This document shows positions 10,289 through 19,074 of a DNA stretch of 64,000 nt, piece after piece. Position 1 is the first letter of the stretch. Every line of letters starts with the position of its first letter. A model generated the notes under the pieces. It was not told where the DNA came from, did no database searches, and was given only the letters and a program-made list of their open reading frames with translations. The stretch covers positions 186,001 through 250,000 of the forward strand of contig SHNF01000009.1 in NCBI GenBank assembly GCA_004295085.1. Direction: 5' to 3'. This stretch comes from Planctomycetota bacterium. Lineage in GTDB: Bacteria; Planctomycetota; UBA1135. The position numbers were made by a program, and so were the translations under genes.

Positions 10289-13200
10289 TCAGTCCCCGCT
10301 CGCGACCATGGCGTGCACAACGGGCCCGGGGCATGAGAACGTGTAGGTTCCGGAGTCGACGGCAAAGACCGCGGCGTCGGGTTCGGCGCGCAGGAAGCGG
10401 ACACCGCGGGCGCGGGCGGCCGCAACACCGCTCTCCATGACGCTGGCGGCGTCGGTGGTCGGGACGAAGACCGTCGCGGTCGTGTTCGGCGGGATGGTGA
10501 CGCCCAGGGTGAGGACGTCACCGTCGAGCCGCCATTCGGTCGCGATGCGGCCGCGGATGGAGTCGTAGCCGACCTTGGCCCAGGCCAGGCCGCCGCCGGG
10601 CCGGGGCCGGATCGCGATCTCGCGGAAGCCGGGGGCCGCCGGGCGGATGCCGCCGATGTTCTCGAACATCCATTGCGTGACCGCGCCGAAGGCGTAGTGC
10701 GCAAACGAGTTCATGCCGGGATCCTGGAACCCCTTCTCCGGAGTCCAGCCGTCCCAGCGCTCCCAGATGCTGGTGGCTCCGTTGCGGATGGTGAAGCCCC
10801 AGGAGGGGAAGGTCTCGTTGAGCAGCAGCCGGTAGGCCACGTCCATGCGCCCGATCTTCTCGAGCACCAGCATGAGGTCCTTGGTGCCGACGAAGCCGGT
10901 GGAGAGGTGCCAGCCGCGCTCGCGGATGCGCTCGACCAGGTGCGCCGCCGCCTGCGCGCGCCGTTCGCCATCCACGAGGTCGAAGGCCAGCGCCAGCACG
11001 TAGGCGCACTGCGTGTCGCCCTTGACGCGGCCGTCGGCGGCGACGTGGGCCCGGTTGAAGGCCTGCTTGATGCCTTCGTAGAGATTCCAGTAGCGCCTGG
11101 CGTCCTCGGCACGGCCCAGCTCCTCGGCGCCGCGCGCCATGAGGCGCGCGCAGCCGGCGAAGTACGCGGTGTAGATGACGTCGTGGGGCGTGTCGGCGTT
11201 GATCGCGACCCAGTCGCCGAAGCATTGGAACTGGGCGGGGGGCAGGAGGCCGACGCTGCGTCCCTCGCAGAAAGCGAGGAAGCGCGCCATGGAGTCGTAG
11301 TGGCGCGCGAGCAGGCGGCGGTCGCCGTAGACCTCGTACACGGCCCAGGGACAGATGACGCCGGCGTCGGCCCAGGCCGGCCCGCCGTCGTCGCCGGCCA
11401 CCTTCAGCGGGGCGACCATGGGGAACTGGCCGTCGGCGCGCTGGGCGTCCACCAGGTCCACCAGCCACTTGTCGTAGAAGGCCTGGGCGTCGGCGACGAA
11501 GGTGGCGGTGCGGATGTAGGCCTGGGCGTCGCCGGTCCAGCCGAGCCGCTCGTCGCGCTGCGGGCAGTCGGTGGGCACGTCGATGAAGTTGGCGCGCTGC
11601 GTCCACAGCGTGTTGCTGTACAGGCGGTTCAGCAGCGGGTTGGAAGTCTCGAAGCTGCCGGCGATGGGCGTGTCGCTGCTCAGCGCCACGCCGACCACGG
11701 TGTCCGGGCCGGGCTTGCGGCCCAGGCCGGAGACCTCGATGTACTGGAAGCCGTGGAAAGTGAAGCGCGGCTCCCATTCCTCCGCGCCGCCGCCCTGGCA
11801 GATGTAGGTGTCCGTGGCCCGGGCGCCGCGCAGGTTGGTCGTGTACAGCGTGCCGTCGGGGCTGAGGCGCTCGGCGTAGCGCAGCGTGATCTTCTGGCCG
11901 GGGGATCCCTGGACCTTGATCCGGGCCACGCCCGCGATGTTCTGGCCCAGGTCCAGCACGTAGGTGTCCGGCGCCACTTCCGTGACCGTGCGCGGCTCCA
12001 GCACCGCGACCGCGCGCACGGGATAGCCCGGATGCGGCGCGCAGGCCACCTGGATGCCGTCGAACTCCTGCGCCGGGTCCCAGGAGGTGATCGCGCGGCG
12101 CGCGTCGCAGGTCTCGCCCATCAGGAAGTCGGCTTCCAGCAAGGGGCCGGCCGCGGCCTGCCAGCTCGCGTCGGTGGCGACCACGGAGCGGCCGCCGTCC
12201 GCGTGCTCGATCACGAGCTGCGCGCGCAGGCGCGGCGAGCGGCCGTAGTGGTTGCGCTGCCCGCCGTAGCCCACGTAGCCCGCGTACCAGCCGTCGGCCA
12301 GGACCGCGCCCAGCGTGTTCGCGCCCTCCCGCAGCAGGTCGCTGACGTCGTAGGTGTTGTAGTACACGCGCTTCGTGTAGTCGGTCCACCCGGGCGTGAA
12401 GTAATCGTCCCCGACGCGCTCGCCGTTCACGTACATCTGGTACAGACCCAGGGCCGAGGCATACAGCGTGGCGCGCTTCACGTCCTGGTCCTGCCGGAAC
12501 TCCTTGCGCAGGAAGCGCGGCGGCGGCAGGAACAGCCCGGACTGGCCGATGCGGCCCCAGGGGCCGCCGCCGTGCTCGGCCACGATCCGCGCGGCCATCC
12601 AGCCGCGCTCGTCGAAGTCGGCGCTGGTCCAACCCTCCGCGACCTGATCGCTGCAGCGCCAGTCCGCGTCGGTCGCGAAGGACCAGCCGCCGCCCGCGCC
12701 GACCGTCAGCTTCGCGATGACCCCGGCCGGACTCGGCGCGGCATTCCGGGCGGCGATCGCGATCACGTTGTCGCCGGGATGCAGCAGCGCGGCCACCTCC
12801 ACGTCGCCGCCGTGGCGCCATCCGTCCAGCTCGTCCGCGTTCTCGTAGACCTTCTGGCCGTTGAGGAACACTTCGCAATGGTTGTCCACCGAGACGATCA
12901 GGCGCGCCGTTTCCGCAGGCTCCGGCACGCTGAAGCGGCCGCGGAACCAGCGCTCCGCCGCCGGCGCGTTCTGGGCGTCATCGCCCGGGAACCAGATCCA
13001 CTGCGCGCCGTCGAAGCCGGCGGCGTCGTCCTTGACCTGCAGCGGCACGTCGTAGCCGATCCAGCGCGCCTGCCAGTCCGACGGCTCGAGCAAGCCCATG
13101 GACCAGGCGGCGACTTCGCTCCATGCCGAGGCCTTGCCGTCCTGGTCCCATACGCGCACCTTCCAGCGCACCTGCTGGCCGGAGGTGAGCGGCGGTCCCG

Positions 13201-13483
13201 CGTACTCGATGTCCACCGTCGCGCTGGACGTCACCTTGCCGGTATCCCACAGCGGCGCGCCCTCCGAGACGGCCAGCACCTGATACGCGCTCTGGCTCAA
13301 GCCGCGGGCGGCGGGATCCGCCGCCTCCAGCCTCCAGTCCAGCCGCGGCGTGCGCGTCTCGATCCCCAGAGGCTCCACCAGGTGCTCGCAGCGCAGCTGC
13401 GTGGCGCGCAGGCTTCCATCCTGGGCAGGAGGGAGCGCCTGGCAGGCGCCGAGAAGCAGGAGCAGGACGGAGGGGGGCCGCAT
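10289..13483 (-). CDS. Alpha-L-rhamnosidase, GH78 lipoprotein
   Basis: It releases L-rhamnose from rhamnosides outside the cytoplasm. The 1064-residue protein starts with a lipoprotein signal (MRPPSVLLLLLGAC, lipobox LGAC). The domain order is typical of bacterial GH78: N-terminal fibronectin-like and beta-sandwich domains, the DUF4981/Bac_rhamnosid_N-type sandwich around 340-480, a catalytic (alpha/alpha)6 barrel, and a C-terminal beta domain. The signature DCPQRDERLGWTGD lies near residues 637-650 and holds catalytic acidic residues. It is separated from the rhamnose catabolic operon by the vapBC pair and has its own -10-like box. It would feed the importer and the catabolic enzymes of the same strand. 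Confidence 0.92.
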   Translation of the reverse strand: MRPPSVLLLLLGACQALPPAQDGSLRATQLRCEHLVEPLGIETRTPRLDWRLEAADPAARGLSQSAYQVLAVSEGAPLWDTGKVTSSATVDIEYAGPPLTSGQQVRWKVRVWDQDGKASAWSEVAAWSMGLLEPSDWQARWIGYDVPLQVKDDAAGFDGAQWIWFPGDDAQNAPAAERWFRGRFSVPEPAETARLIVSVDNHCEVFLNGQKVYENADELDGWRHGGDVEVAALLHPGDNVIAIAARNAAPSPAGVIAKLTVGAGGGWSFATDADWRCSDQVAEGWTSADFDERGWMAARIVAEHGGGPWGRIGQSGLFLPPPRFLRKEFRQDQDVKRATLYASALGLYQMYVNGERVGDDYFTPGWTDYTKRVYYNTYDVSDLLREGANTLGAVLADGWYAGYVGYGGQRNHYGRSPRLRAQLVIEHADGGRSVVATDASWQAAAGPLLEADFLMGETCDARRAITSWDPAQEFDGIQVACAPHPGYPVRAVAVLEPRTVTEVAPDTYVLDLGQNIAGVARIKVQGSPGQKITLRYAERLSPDGTLYTTNLRGARATDTYICQGGGAEEWEPRFTFHGFQYIEVSGLGRKPGPDTVVGVALSSDTPIAGSFETSNPLLNRLYSNTLWTQRANFIDVPTDCPQRDERLGWTGDAQAYIRTATFVADAQAFYDKWLVDLVDAQRADGQFPMVAPLKVAGDDGGPAWADAGVICPWAVYEVYGDRRLLARHYDSMARFLAFCEGRSVGLLPPAQFQCFGDWVAINADTPHDVIYTAYFAGCARLMARGAEELGRAEDARRYWNLYEGIKQAFNRAHVAADGRVKGDTQCAYVLALAFDLVDGERRAQAAAHLVERIRERGWHLSTGFVGTKDLMLVLEKIGRMDVAYRLLLNETFPSWGFTIRNGATSIWERWDGWTPEKGFQDPGMNSFAHYAFGAVTQWMFENIGGIRPAAPGFREIAIRPRPGGGLAWAKVGYDSIRGRIATEWRLDGDVLTLGVTIPPNTTATVFVPTTDAASVMESGVAAARARGVRFLRAEPDAAVFAVDSGTYTFSCPGPVVHAMVASGD

Positions 13484-13491
13484 GGGCCCTC

Positions 13492-13497
13492 ATGGTA
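13492..13497 (-). promoter_or_regulatory. -10-like TACCAT upstream of the rhamnosidase
   Basis: On the minus strand TACCAT ends 8 nt before the ATG at 13483 and no ribosome-binding site intervenes, so the transcript may be leaderless. The box lies only a few bases past the vapC stop at 13503. Confidence 0.3.
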
Positions 13498-13502
13498 GAG
13501 GC

Positions 13503-13874
13503 TCATGCGGAAACGAATCGGACGCCTTTGCGACCCTTGAAGTCACGGTCCTGCGTCCACAGAGTCGCATCGAAGGCCCGCGCAGTCGCCAGGATCACGC
13601 TATCGGCAAGCGGCAGACGCTCCTGAACGCTCAAACGCGCTGCAGCAAGGGCAAGGGTCGAATCCAGATCGACGACCGTTCCCTGATGCATGAGAGCAAT
13701 AGCTTGCAGCGCAATGGCATCACCTCGCTGCTGCGAAACTCGCTTGAACACTTCGAACAGGCTCAAAGTCGGAACCATCAGCCTCGCAGTGTCTTCGATG
13801 GCTGGAGCAAAGAAGCTGGCGTTTCTGGCGTTGGCAAAGTATTCGAGCCAGCCGGATGAATCGACCACATTCAT
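13503..13874 (-). CDS. vapC: VapC-like PIN-domain toxin
   Basis: This 123-residue protein has the PIN-domain ribonuclease pattern: D5 in MNVVDSSGWLEYF, E41 in LFEVFKR, D91 in LPLADSVILATARAF, and D109 in LWTQDRDF. These four acidic residues coordinate the catalytic metal, and the VapC family cleaves tRNA or rRNA. It overlaps the antitoxin gene upstream by ATGA. The stretch is visibly less GC-biased than its neighbours and sits between rhamnosidase and rhamnulokinase, consistent with acquisition by transfer. Confidence 0.9.
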   Translation of the reverse strand: MNVVDSSGWLEYFANARNASFFAPAIEDTARLMVPTLSLFEVFKRVSQQRGDAIALQAIALMHQGTVVDLDSTLALAAARLSVQERLPLADSVILATARAFDATLWTQDRDFKGRKGVRFVSA

Positions 13875-14077
13875 ACACGGTCCGCTTCCCGATCTACTGT
13901 CGTATCGATCCCCCGCAAGAATCCCCGCATCCGCCTTAGGCGGCGCACCGGAATGAGTTCGATGCGGTCGTCGTAGACGATGGCCTGTACCTTCTGCCCT
14001 GGGCGCAGGCGCAGCAGCTCCCGGACCGCCTTGGGGATTACGATCTGGTACTTCGGCGAGATGGTGACGGTCTCCAT
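13871..14077 (-). CDS. vapB: VapB-like AbrB/SpoVT-fold antitoxin
   Basis: This 68-residue protein begins with the swapped-hairpin AbrB DNA-binding fold (VTISPKYQIVIPKAVRELLRLRPGQKV), followed by a short tail likely to bind the toxin. It should bind its own promoter and neutralise VapC. It is the first gene of the pair, is translationally coupled to vapC, and is served by a perfect sigma-70 promoter. Confidence 0.9.
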   Translation of the reverse strand: METVTISPKYQIVIPKAVRELLRLRPGQKVQAIVYDDRIELIPVRRLRRMRGFLRGIDTTVDREADRV

Positions 14078-14083
14078 GGCTGC

Positions 14084-14121
14084 TATCGATGAGCAGAACG
14101 ACTTACGAAGATTATATCGAT
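14084..14121. promoter_or_regulatory. Candidate vapBC operator: two TATCGAT boxes
   Basis: TATCGAT occurs at 14084-14090 and 14115-14121, starts 31 bp apart, about three helical turns. The core ATCGAT is self-complementary. The distal box abuts the promoter -10, so binding of a VapB dimer there would block transcription. Autoregulation is family knowledge; the operator assignment is inference. Confidence 0.4.
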
Positions 14122-14138
14122 CATAGAAGTGATGTCAA
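14111..14138 (-). promoter_or_regulatory. Perfect sigma-70 promoter of vapBC
   Basis: The minus strand carries TTGACA (14138-14133) and TATAAT (14116-14111) separated by 16 bp, both exact consensus hexamers. The start codon of vapB is 33 nt downstream of the -10. It is the best promoter match I found in the window. Confidence 0.8.
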
Positions 14139-14184
14139 GGCCGGGACTTCCGCGGAGAAGAGCGCAGATTGTGCCGAGCTCCCG

Positions 14185-15606
14185 CTAGCACCTCATTCCT
14201 GCACATGGACGGAAGCTGCGCAACTGGAACGCGCGCGCGACGAAGCTGCGGGCGGACGCGGGATCGGGAAGGGCGCCGTCGGCGACGGCCTGCACCAGGA
14301 GATTGCCGATGGCCGCCGCCTCCACCGGACCGGCGCGCACCGGCAGGCCGCAGGCGTCGGCCGTCGCCTGGTTCAGGAAGTCGTTCTGGCTGCCGCCGCC
14401 GACGATGTGGATGCCCTGGATGGTGCGTCCCGTGAGCGCTTCCAACTTGCGCACGACCTCGGCGTAACGGCGCGCCAGCGATTCCAGGATCGCCTTGGCG
14501 ACCTCCAGAGGGTCCTCCACAGGTTTCTGACAAGTCTCCCTGAAATAGCCAAGCACCGCCTCCAGCATGTCCGGCGGGTTCAGGAAGCGCGGATCGTCCG
14601 GATCGATGAAAAGCGCGCCGGGAGGCGCCCCCGCGAGGCGCGCCGAGATCTCGTCGTGGGGCAGGCGGACTCCGCGCTGCTCCCAGGCCTTGCGGCAGCC
14701 TTCCAGGATCCACAGCCCCATCACGTTCTTGAGGAAGCGCGTCGTGCGGAACGCGCCGGCTTCATTGGTGAAGTTGGCTGCGAGCGCCTCCGCCGTGAGG
14801 ACGGGCGCGGGCAGCTCCAAGCCGACCATGGACCAGGTGCCGGAGGAGATGTACGCCCAACCGTCCTCGAGCGGCGTTCCGATCACGGCGCTGGCGGTGT
14901 CGTGCGTCGCCGGCGCGATGACACGGACATCCGGAAGGCCGAGTCTGCGCTGCAGCAGGGGGTCGAGCGCACCCAGGTCGGTCCCCGGCGATACCAGCGG
15001 CGGCATCACGTCGGCCGGGACGCCGACGGCTTCCAGGAGCTGCGGATCCCAGCGGCGAGTGCCGGCATTCAGGAGTTGCGTCGTGCTGGCGTTCGTTTCC
15101 TCTCCCGACTCGGAATCGCAAAGCCGATTGTGCACCAGGTCGGGAATCATGAGAAGGCGCCGGGCCTCCTGTGGCCACTCCTTGCTTTGCATCTGTGCGC
15201 AAAGCTGCACGGACGTGTTGATCGGCATGAACTGGATGCCGGTGCGCGCATAGATGTCGTTCCTGGGCGCGCGCTGGAGCAGCGCATCGAGGATTCCTGC
15301 CGTGCGTCCGTCGCGGTAGGAAACCGGATCCTCCAGGAGCTCACCGTCCTCGTCCAGCAGGCCGTAGTCCACGCCCCACCCGTCCACGCCGATACTGCGC
15401 GGCGGCGCGCCGGAGGCCGCGCGCAGGCCCGCGCACACGCCGCGCCACAGCGCCTCGAAGTCCCAGCGCTCGTGGCCGGCGCTGACGCGCGGGCCGTAGT
15501 GGAAGCGGTGCAGGATCCCGAGCTCGAGCCCGTCGTCGTGGAAACGGCCCAGGACCACGCGCCCGCTGCCGGCGCCCAGGTCCACGGCTGCGTAAGCGCG
15601 CTGCAT
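14185..15606 (-). CDS. rhaB: Rhamnulokinase
   Basis: It phosphorylates L-rhamnulose to L-rhamnulose-1-phosphate with ATP. The 473-residue protein is a FGGY-type kinase. The N-terminal phosphate-binding loop VDLGAGSGRVVLGRF, IGVDGWGVDYGLLD with the catalytic aspartate near residue 77, ATHDTASAVIGTP near 251, and the C-terminal IHIVGGGSQNDFLNQATAD are all characteristic of RhaB. The gene follows the isomerase gene by 7 bp, is the last of the catabolic run, and precedes the inserted vapBC pair. Confidence 0.93.
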   Translation of the reverse strand: MQRAYAAVDLGAGSGRVVLGRFHDDGLELGILHRFHYGPRVSAGHERWDFEALWRGVCAGLRAASGAPPRSIGVDGWGVDYGLLDEDGELLEDPVSYRDGRTAGILDALLQRAPRNDIYARTGIQFMPINTSVQLCAQMQSKEWPQEARRLLMIPDLVHNRLCDSESGEETNASTTQLLNAGTRRWDPQLLEAVGVPADVMPPLVSPGTDLGALDPLLQRRLGLPDVRVIAPATHDTASAVIGTPLEDGWAYISSGTWSMVGLELPAPVLTAEALAANFTNEAGAFRTTRFLKNVMGLWILEGCRKAWEQRGVRLPHDEISARLAGAPPGALFIDPDDPRFLNPPDMLEAVLGYFRETCQKPVEDPLEVAKAILESLARRYAEVVRKLEALTGRTIQGIHIVGGGSQNDFLNQATADACGLPVRAGPVEAAAIGNLLVQAVADGALPDPASARSFVARAFQLRSFRPCAGMRC

Positions 15607-15613
15607 GCGCCGG

Positions 15614-16909
15614 CTAGACGATCCCGGAGCCGCCGCGGCGCGCCTGCGGCCGCTCCGCGTCCTTGCGCGCGCGGTAGCCGCTGGCGCGGAAGCAGCCGAC
15701 CGGATCGATGGCGCCGCCGGCGCGCCGCCGCGCCTCGGCCAGGAGCGGCGCGACGTCGGTGGTGAACGCCTCCTTGAGGCTGCGGTGCGCCATGAGCGCG
15801 TCGTTGGCCTCCTGATGGCGCCGCAGCGCCGCGCGATCCACCAGCAGCGCCTGCACGTGGGCCCGCTGCAGCTCCATGGCGCTGGCCATGAGCGACTCCA
15901 GCGGATCGGTGACGTTGTGCGACTGGTCGAGCATGTAGGCCGGATGGAAGGCCGAATCGCGCTGCGCGGCGTCCACCAGCTCGTGGAAGATCAGGAACAA
16001 TTGGAAGGGGTGGATGGAGCCGCTGTCCAGGTCGTCGTCGCCGTACTTGCTGTCGTTGAAGTGGAAGCCGCCCAGCTTCCCGAACTGGATCAGGCGCGAC
16101 ACGATCATCTCGATGTTGGTGTTGGGCGCGTGATGGCCCAGGTCCACCAGGCACAGCGCCTGCGGCCCGAGCTCGCGCGCGCACCAGTAGCTGGTGCCCC
16201 AGTCGTTGAGGACGGTGGCGTAGAAGGCCGGCTCGTACAGCTTGTGCTCCAGGAAGAGCCGCCAGTCCGCCGGCAGCGCCGCGTAGATGCGGCGCGCACT
16301 GTCCAGGTAGCGCTCCAGCGCGTCGCGGAAGTTGTGCTGACCCGGGAGGTTGGCGCCGTCGCCAATCCAGAGCGTGAGCGCCTTGCTGCCCAGCCGCCGG
16401 CCGATGTCGATGCAGCGCAGGTTGTGCTCGATGGCCTGGCGGCGCACCGCCGGATCTGTGTGGGTGAGGCTGCCGTGCTTGTAGGAGTGTGCTTGACCGG
16501 CCTGGTCCTGGAACGTATTCGAGTTCATCGCGTCGAAGCCGAGCCCGCGCTCCCGCGCGTATTCCGCCAGCTCCGCCGCGTCCTCCGGCGCGTCCCAGGG
16601 GATGTGCAGCGAGACCGTGGGCGTGCAGCGCACCAGCGCGTGCACCGTGGCGCAGTCGTCCAGCTTCTCGAGGACGTCGCGCGGCTCGCCCGGCCCCGGG
16701 AAGCGGGCGAAGCGCGTGCCGCCGGTGCCGACGCCCCAGGACGGGACCGCCACCGCGAAGCCGGAGGCCAGGCGCAGCAGCTCCTCCGCGTCCACGCCGC
16801 GGCGCGCCAGCCGCTCTGCGAGCTGGCGGAAGTCCGGTTCCACGGCGCGCTGCACGGCACGGTTGTGCTGCTCGACGAAGTCCGGAGCGATCCGGAAGGC
16901 GCCGCTCAT
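15614..16909 (-). CDS. rhaI: L-rhamnose isomerase, RhaI type
   Basis: It interconverts L-rhamnose and L-rhamnulose. The 431-residue TIM-barrel protein resembles the Pseudomonas stutzeri/Gram-positive RhaI class rather than Escherichia coli RhaA. Likely metal ligands are the glutamate in FLEHKLYEPAFY, the Asp and His in LVDLGHHAPNTNIEM, and the aspartates in FHFNDSKYGDDDLDSG. ATG 16909 is chosen because it overlaps the preceding stop as ATGA. The frame remains open far upstream, but that part is antisense to the neighbouring gene. Confidence 0.92.
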   Translation of the reverse strand: MSGAFRIAPDFVEQHNRAVQRAVEPDFRQLAERLARRGVDAEELLRLASGFAVAVPSWGVGTGGTRFARFPGPGEPRDVLEKLDDCATVHALVRCTPTVSLHIPWDAPEDAAELAEYARERGLGFDAMNSNTFQDQAGQAHSYKHGSLTHTDPAVRRQAIEHNLRCIDIGRRLGSKALTLWIGDGANLPGQHNFRDALERYLDSARRIYAALPADWRLFLEHKLYEPAFYATVLNDWGTSYWCARELGPQALCLVDLGHHAPNTNIEMIVSRLIQFGKLGGFHFNDSKYGDDDLDSGSIHPFQLFLIFHELVDAAQRDSAFHPAYMLDQSHNVTDPLESLMASAMELQRAHVQALLVDRAALRRHQEANDALMAHRSLKEAFTTDVAPLLAEARRRAGGAIDPVGCFRASGYRARKDAERPQARRGGSGIV

Positions 16910-18990
16910 CGCGGAAACGCAGTCAGGTTGCCCGCGTCCACGTTCAGGATGTTGCCTGTGGACTTGGCCGACAGGTCGGAGGCGAAGAAATACACGGCTT
17001 CGGCGACGTCCTCCGGGTACACGCTCCGCTTCAGCAGGCTGCGCTCGCGGTAGTGGCGCTCGAGGTCCTGCTCCTCGACGCCGTAGGCCTGCGCCCGCTC
17101 CTTGCGCCAGGCGCCGCTCCAGATGCGCGAGCCGCGCAGCACCGCGTCCGGGTTCACGACGTTGCAGCGGATGCCGGCCTCGGCGCCCTCCAGCGCCAGG
17201 CAGCGCGCCAGGTGCAGCTCCGCGGCCTTGGCGCTGTTGTACGCGGCCGCCTGCGTGGAGGCGGCCAGCGCGTTCTTGGAGCCGACGAACACGATGGAGC
17301 CGCCGAGTCCCTGGCGCTTCATCAGCTTGAACGCCTCGCGCGACACCAGGAAATAGCCCTGGACCAGGATGTCCATGTTGCGCTGCCACAGCTCGACGCT
17401 CGTGTCCTCGAACGGCGCCGAGGAAGCGATGCCGGCGTTCGACACCAGGACGTCCAGGCCTCCGAAGTGCAGCGCGCAGGACTCGACCGCGGCCGCGACC
17501 TCCGCCTCCCGCGTGACGTCGGCCGTGACGCCGCGCACGTTGTCGGCGCCGAAGCGCGTGTCCAGCTCCGCGTGCGCGGACTCGAGCGCCTGCGCGTCGA
17601 TGTCGCACAGCACCACGCATGCTCCTTCCGCGAGCAGCCGCGCCGCGACCGCGCGCCCGATCCCGCCGCCCCCGCCGGTCACCAGCGCCACCCGGCCGGC
17701 CAGGCTCTTCGGCGGCGGCATGCGCTGCAGCTTGGCTTCCTCCAGCGGCCAATACTCGATGCCGAAGGCTTCGCGCTCGTCCAGTCCGGCGTAATCGCTC
17801 ACGGCGGTGGCGCCGCGCATCACGCGGATCGCGTTGACGTAGAACTCGGCCGCCACGCGCGCCGTCGCCTTGTCCCTGGCGAAGGTCAGCATGCCGGCGC
17901 CGGGGACCAGGATGACCACGGGGTTCGGGTCGCGCAGCGGCGGCGAATCCGGCCGCTTGCAGCGCTCGTAGTACGCGGCGTAGTCGCGGCAGTAGCCTTC
18001 CACCCGCTCCTTCACGTCGCCCGCGTCCGCGGGCACCACGAGCGGGCGGATCTTGGTGCGCAGGAAGTGGTCGGGGCAGGACGTGCCCTTGGCCGCCAGT
18101 TCCTCCAGCCGCTTCGAGCCCACGAACTCGAGCACGTCCGGCGCGTCCGTGAAATGCCCGATCTTGCGGCGCTCGCGCCCGACCGCTCCGCGCAGCAGCG
18201 GCAGGAGGCGCAGGACGATCTCCTGGCGCCGCTCCGCGTCCAGGGTCTCCGCCACGGCGCCGCCGAACGCCGGCCCGCGCGCCCTCTCCGCCAGGTACCC
18301 GGTCGCGCGCCGGATCACGCGCAGCGTGTTCTCGTAGCACTCCTTCGAGGTCTCGCCCCAGGTGAACAGGCCGTGGCCGCCGAGCACGATGCCACGCAGC
18401 TCCGGCCGGGCCCGGCACGCCGCCTCCAGCTTCAGCGCCAGGTCGAAGCCCGGCCGCTGCCACGGAAGCCAGCCCAGCTCTCCGCCCCAGATCTCGCGCG
18501 TCAGCCGCTCGCCGTCCCGCGACGCCGCGACGGCGATGACGTCGTCCGGATGCATGTGGTCCACGTGCCGGTGCGGGATGAAGGCGTGCAGCGGCGTGTC
18601 GATGCTGGCCGGGCGCGGATTCAGGTTGAAGGTGCAGTGGCCGAGCAGCGGCACCATCGCGTCCTCGTGCTCGAGCCCGCGGTACAGCTCCTTCAAAGAC
18701 ACGAGCTTGCCCAGGTACAGCGTGGCGAAGCCGTCGAGCTGCATGGAGCCGAGGTCGCCGCCCGAACCCTTCACCCACAGCACCGTCACGGTCGCGCCGG
18801 TCAGCGGATCGCGGTCCGGGATCTTGGCCGAGGTGTTCCCGCCCGCGAAATTGGTCACCCGCAGGTCGCTGCCCAGCAGCTGGGACCGGTACAGCAGCAA
18901 CTGCGCTTCCGTGAATCCGTGCGCGACGCTCTCGTCCCAACGGGACGCTACCTCGGCAGGCTCCGCCGTGCCGGTCTTCATCGGGCGCAT
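16906..18990 (-). CDS. Bifunctional rhamnulose-1-phosphate aldolase/lactaldehyde dehydrogenase
   Basis: The N-terminal part (about 1-400) is a class II aldolase domain with zinc-ligand histidines in PHRHVDHMHPDD and GGHGLFTWGET. It would split rhamnulose-1-phosphate to dihydroxyacetone phosphate and L-lactaldehyde. The C-terminal part is a short-chain dehydrogenase with the nucleotide loop VTGGGGGIGRAV and the catalytic YNSAK, oxidising lactaldehyde to lactate. This is the RhaEW/YuxG arrangement. I chose ATG 18990 because the preceding 24 codons of the longer frame (ATG 19062, 13 bp after the previous gene) show no family similarity; ATG 18981 is also possible. Confidence 0.9.
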   Translation of the reverse strand: MRPMKTGTAEPAEVASRWDESVAHGFTEAQLLLYRSQLLGSDLRVTNFAGGNTSAKIPDRDPLTGATVTVLWVKGSGGDLGSMQLDGFATLYLGKLVSLKELYRGLEHEDAMVPLLGHCTFNLNPRPASIDTPLHAFIPHRHVDHMHPDDVIAVAASRDGERLTREIWGGELGWLPWQRPGFDLALKLEAACRARPELRGIVLGGHGLFTWGETSKECYENTLRVIRRATGYLAERARGPAFGGAVAETLDAERRQEIVLRLLPLLRGAVGRERRKIGHFTDAPDVLEFVGSKRLEELAAKGTSCPDHFLRTKIRPLVVPADAGDVKERVEGYCRDYAAYYERCKRPDSPPLRDPNPVVILVPGAGMLTFARDKATARVAAEFYVNAIRVMRGATAVSDYAGLDEREAFGIEYWPLEEAKLQRMPPPKSLAGRVALVTGGGGGIGRAVAARLLAEGACVVLCDIDAQALESAHAELDTRFGADNVRGVTADVTREAEVAAAVESCALHFGGLDVLVSNAGIASSAPFEDTSVELWQRNMDILVQGYFLVSREAFKLMKRQGLGGSIVFVGSKNALAASTQAAAYNSAKAAELHLARCLALEGAEAGIRCNVVNPDAVLRGSRIWSGAWRKERAQAYGVEEQDLERHYRERSLLKRSVYPEDVAEAVYFFASDLSAKSTGNILNVDAGNLTAFPR

Positions 18991-19074
18991 CGTAGCCTGT
19001 CCCTCGGACCGTGGTGGTTGGGTGCCGGAATGGACGCCAACCTCCAGGGAACCGGCGGACATGCCTCCGCCAGC

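Noticed and set aside
10673..13498. A 941-codon open frame opposite the rhamnosidase gene
   Set aside because: Its translation is Arg/Val/Ala/His-rich without domain motifs, and the minus-strand GH78 motifs are intact. High GC keeps antisense frames open.
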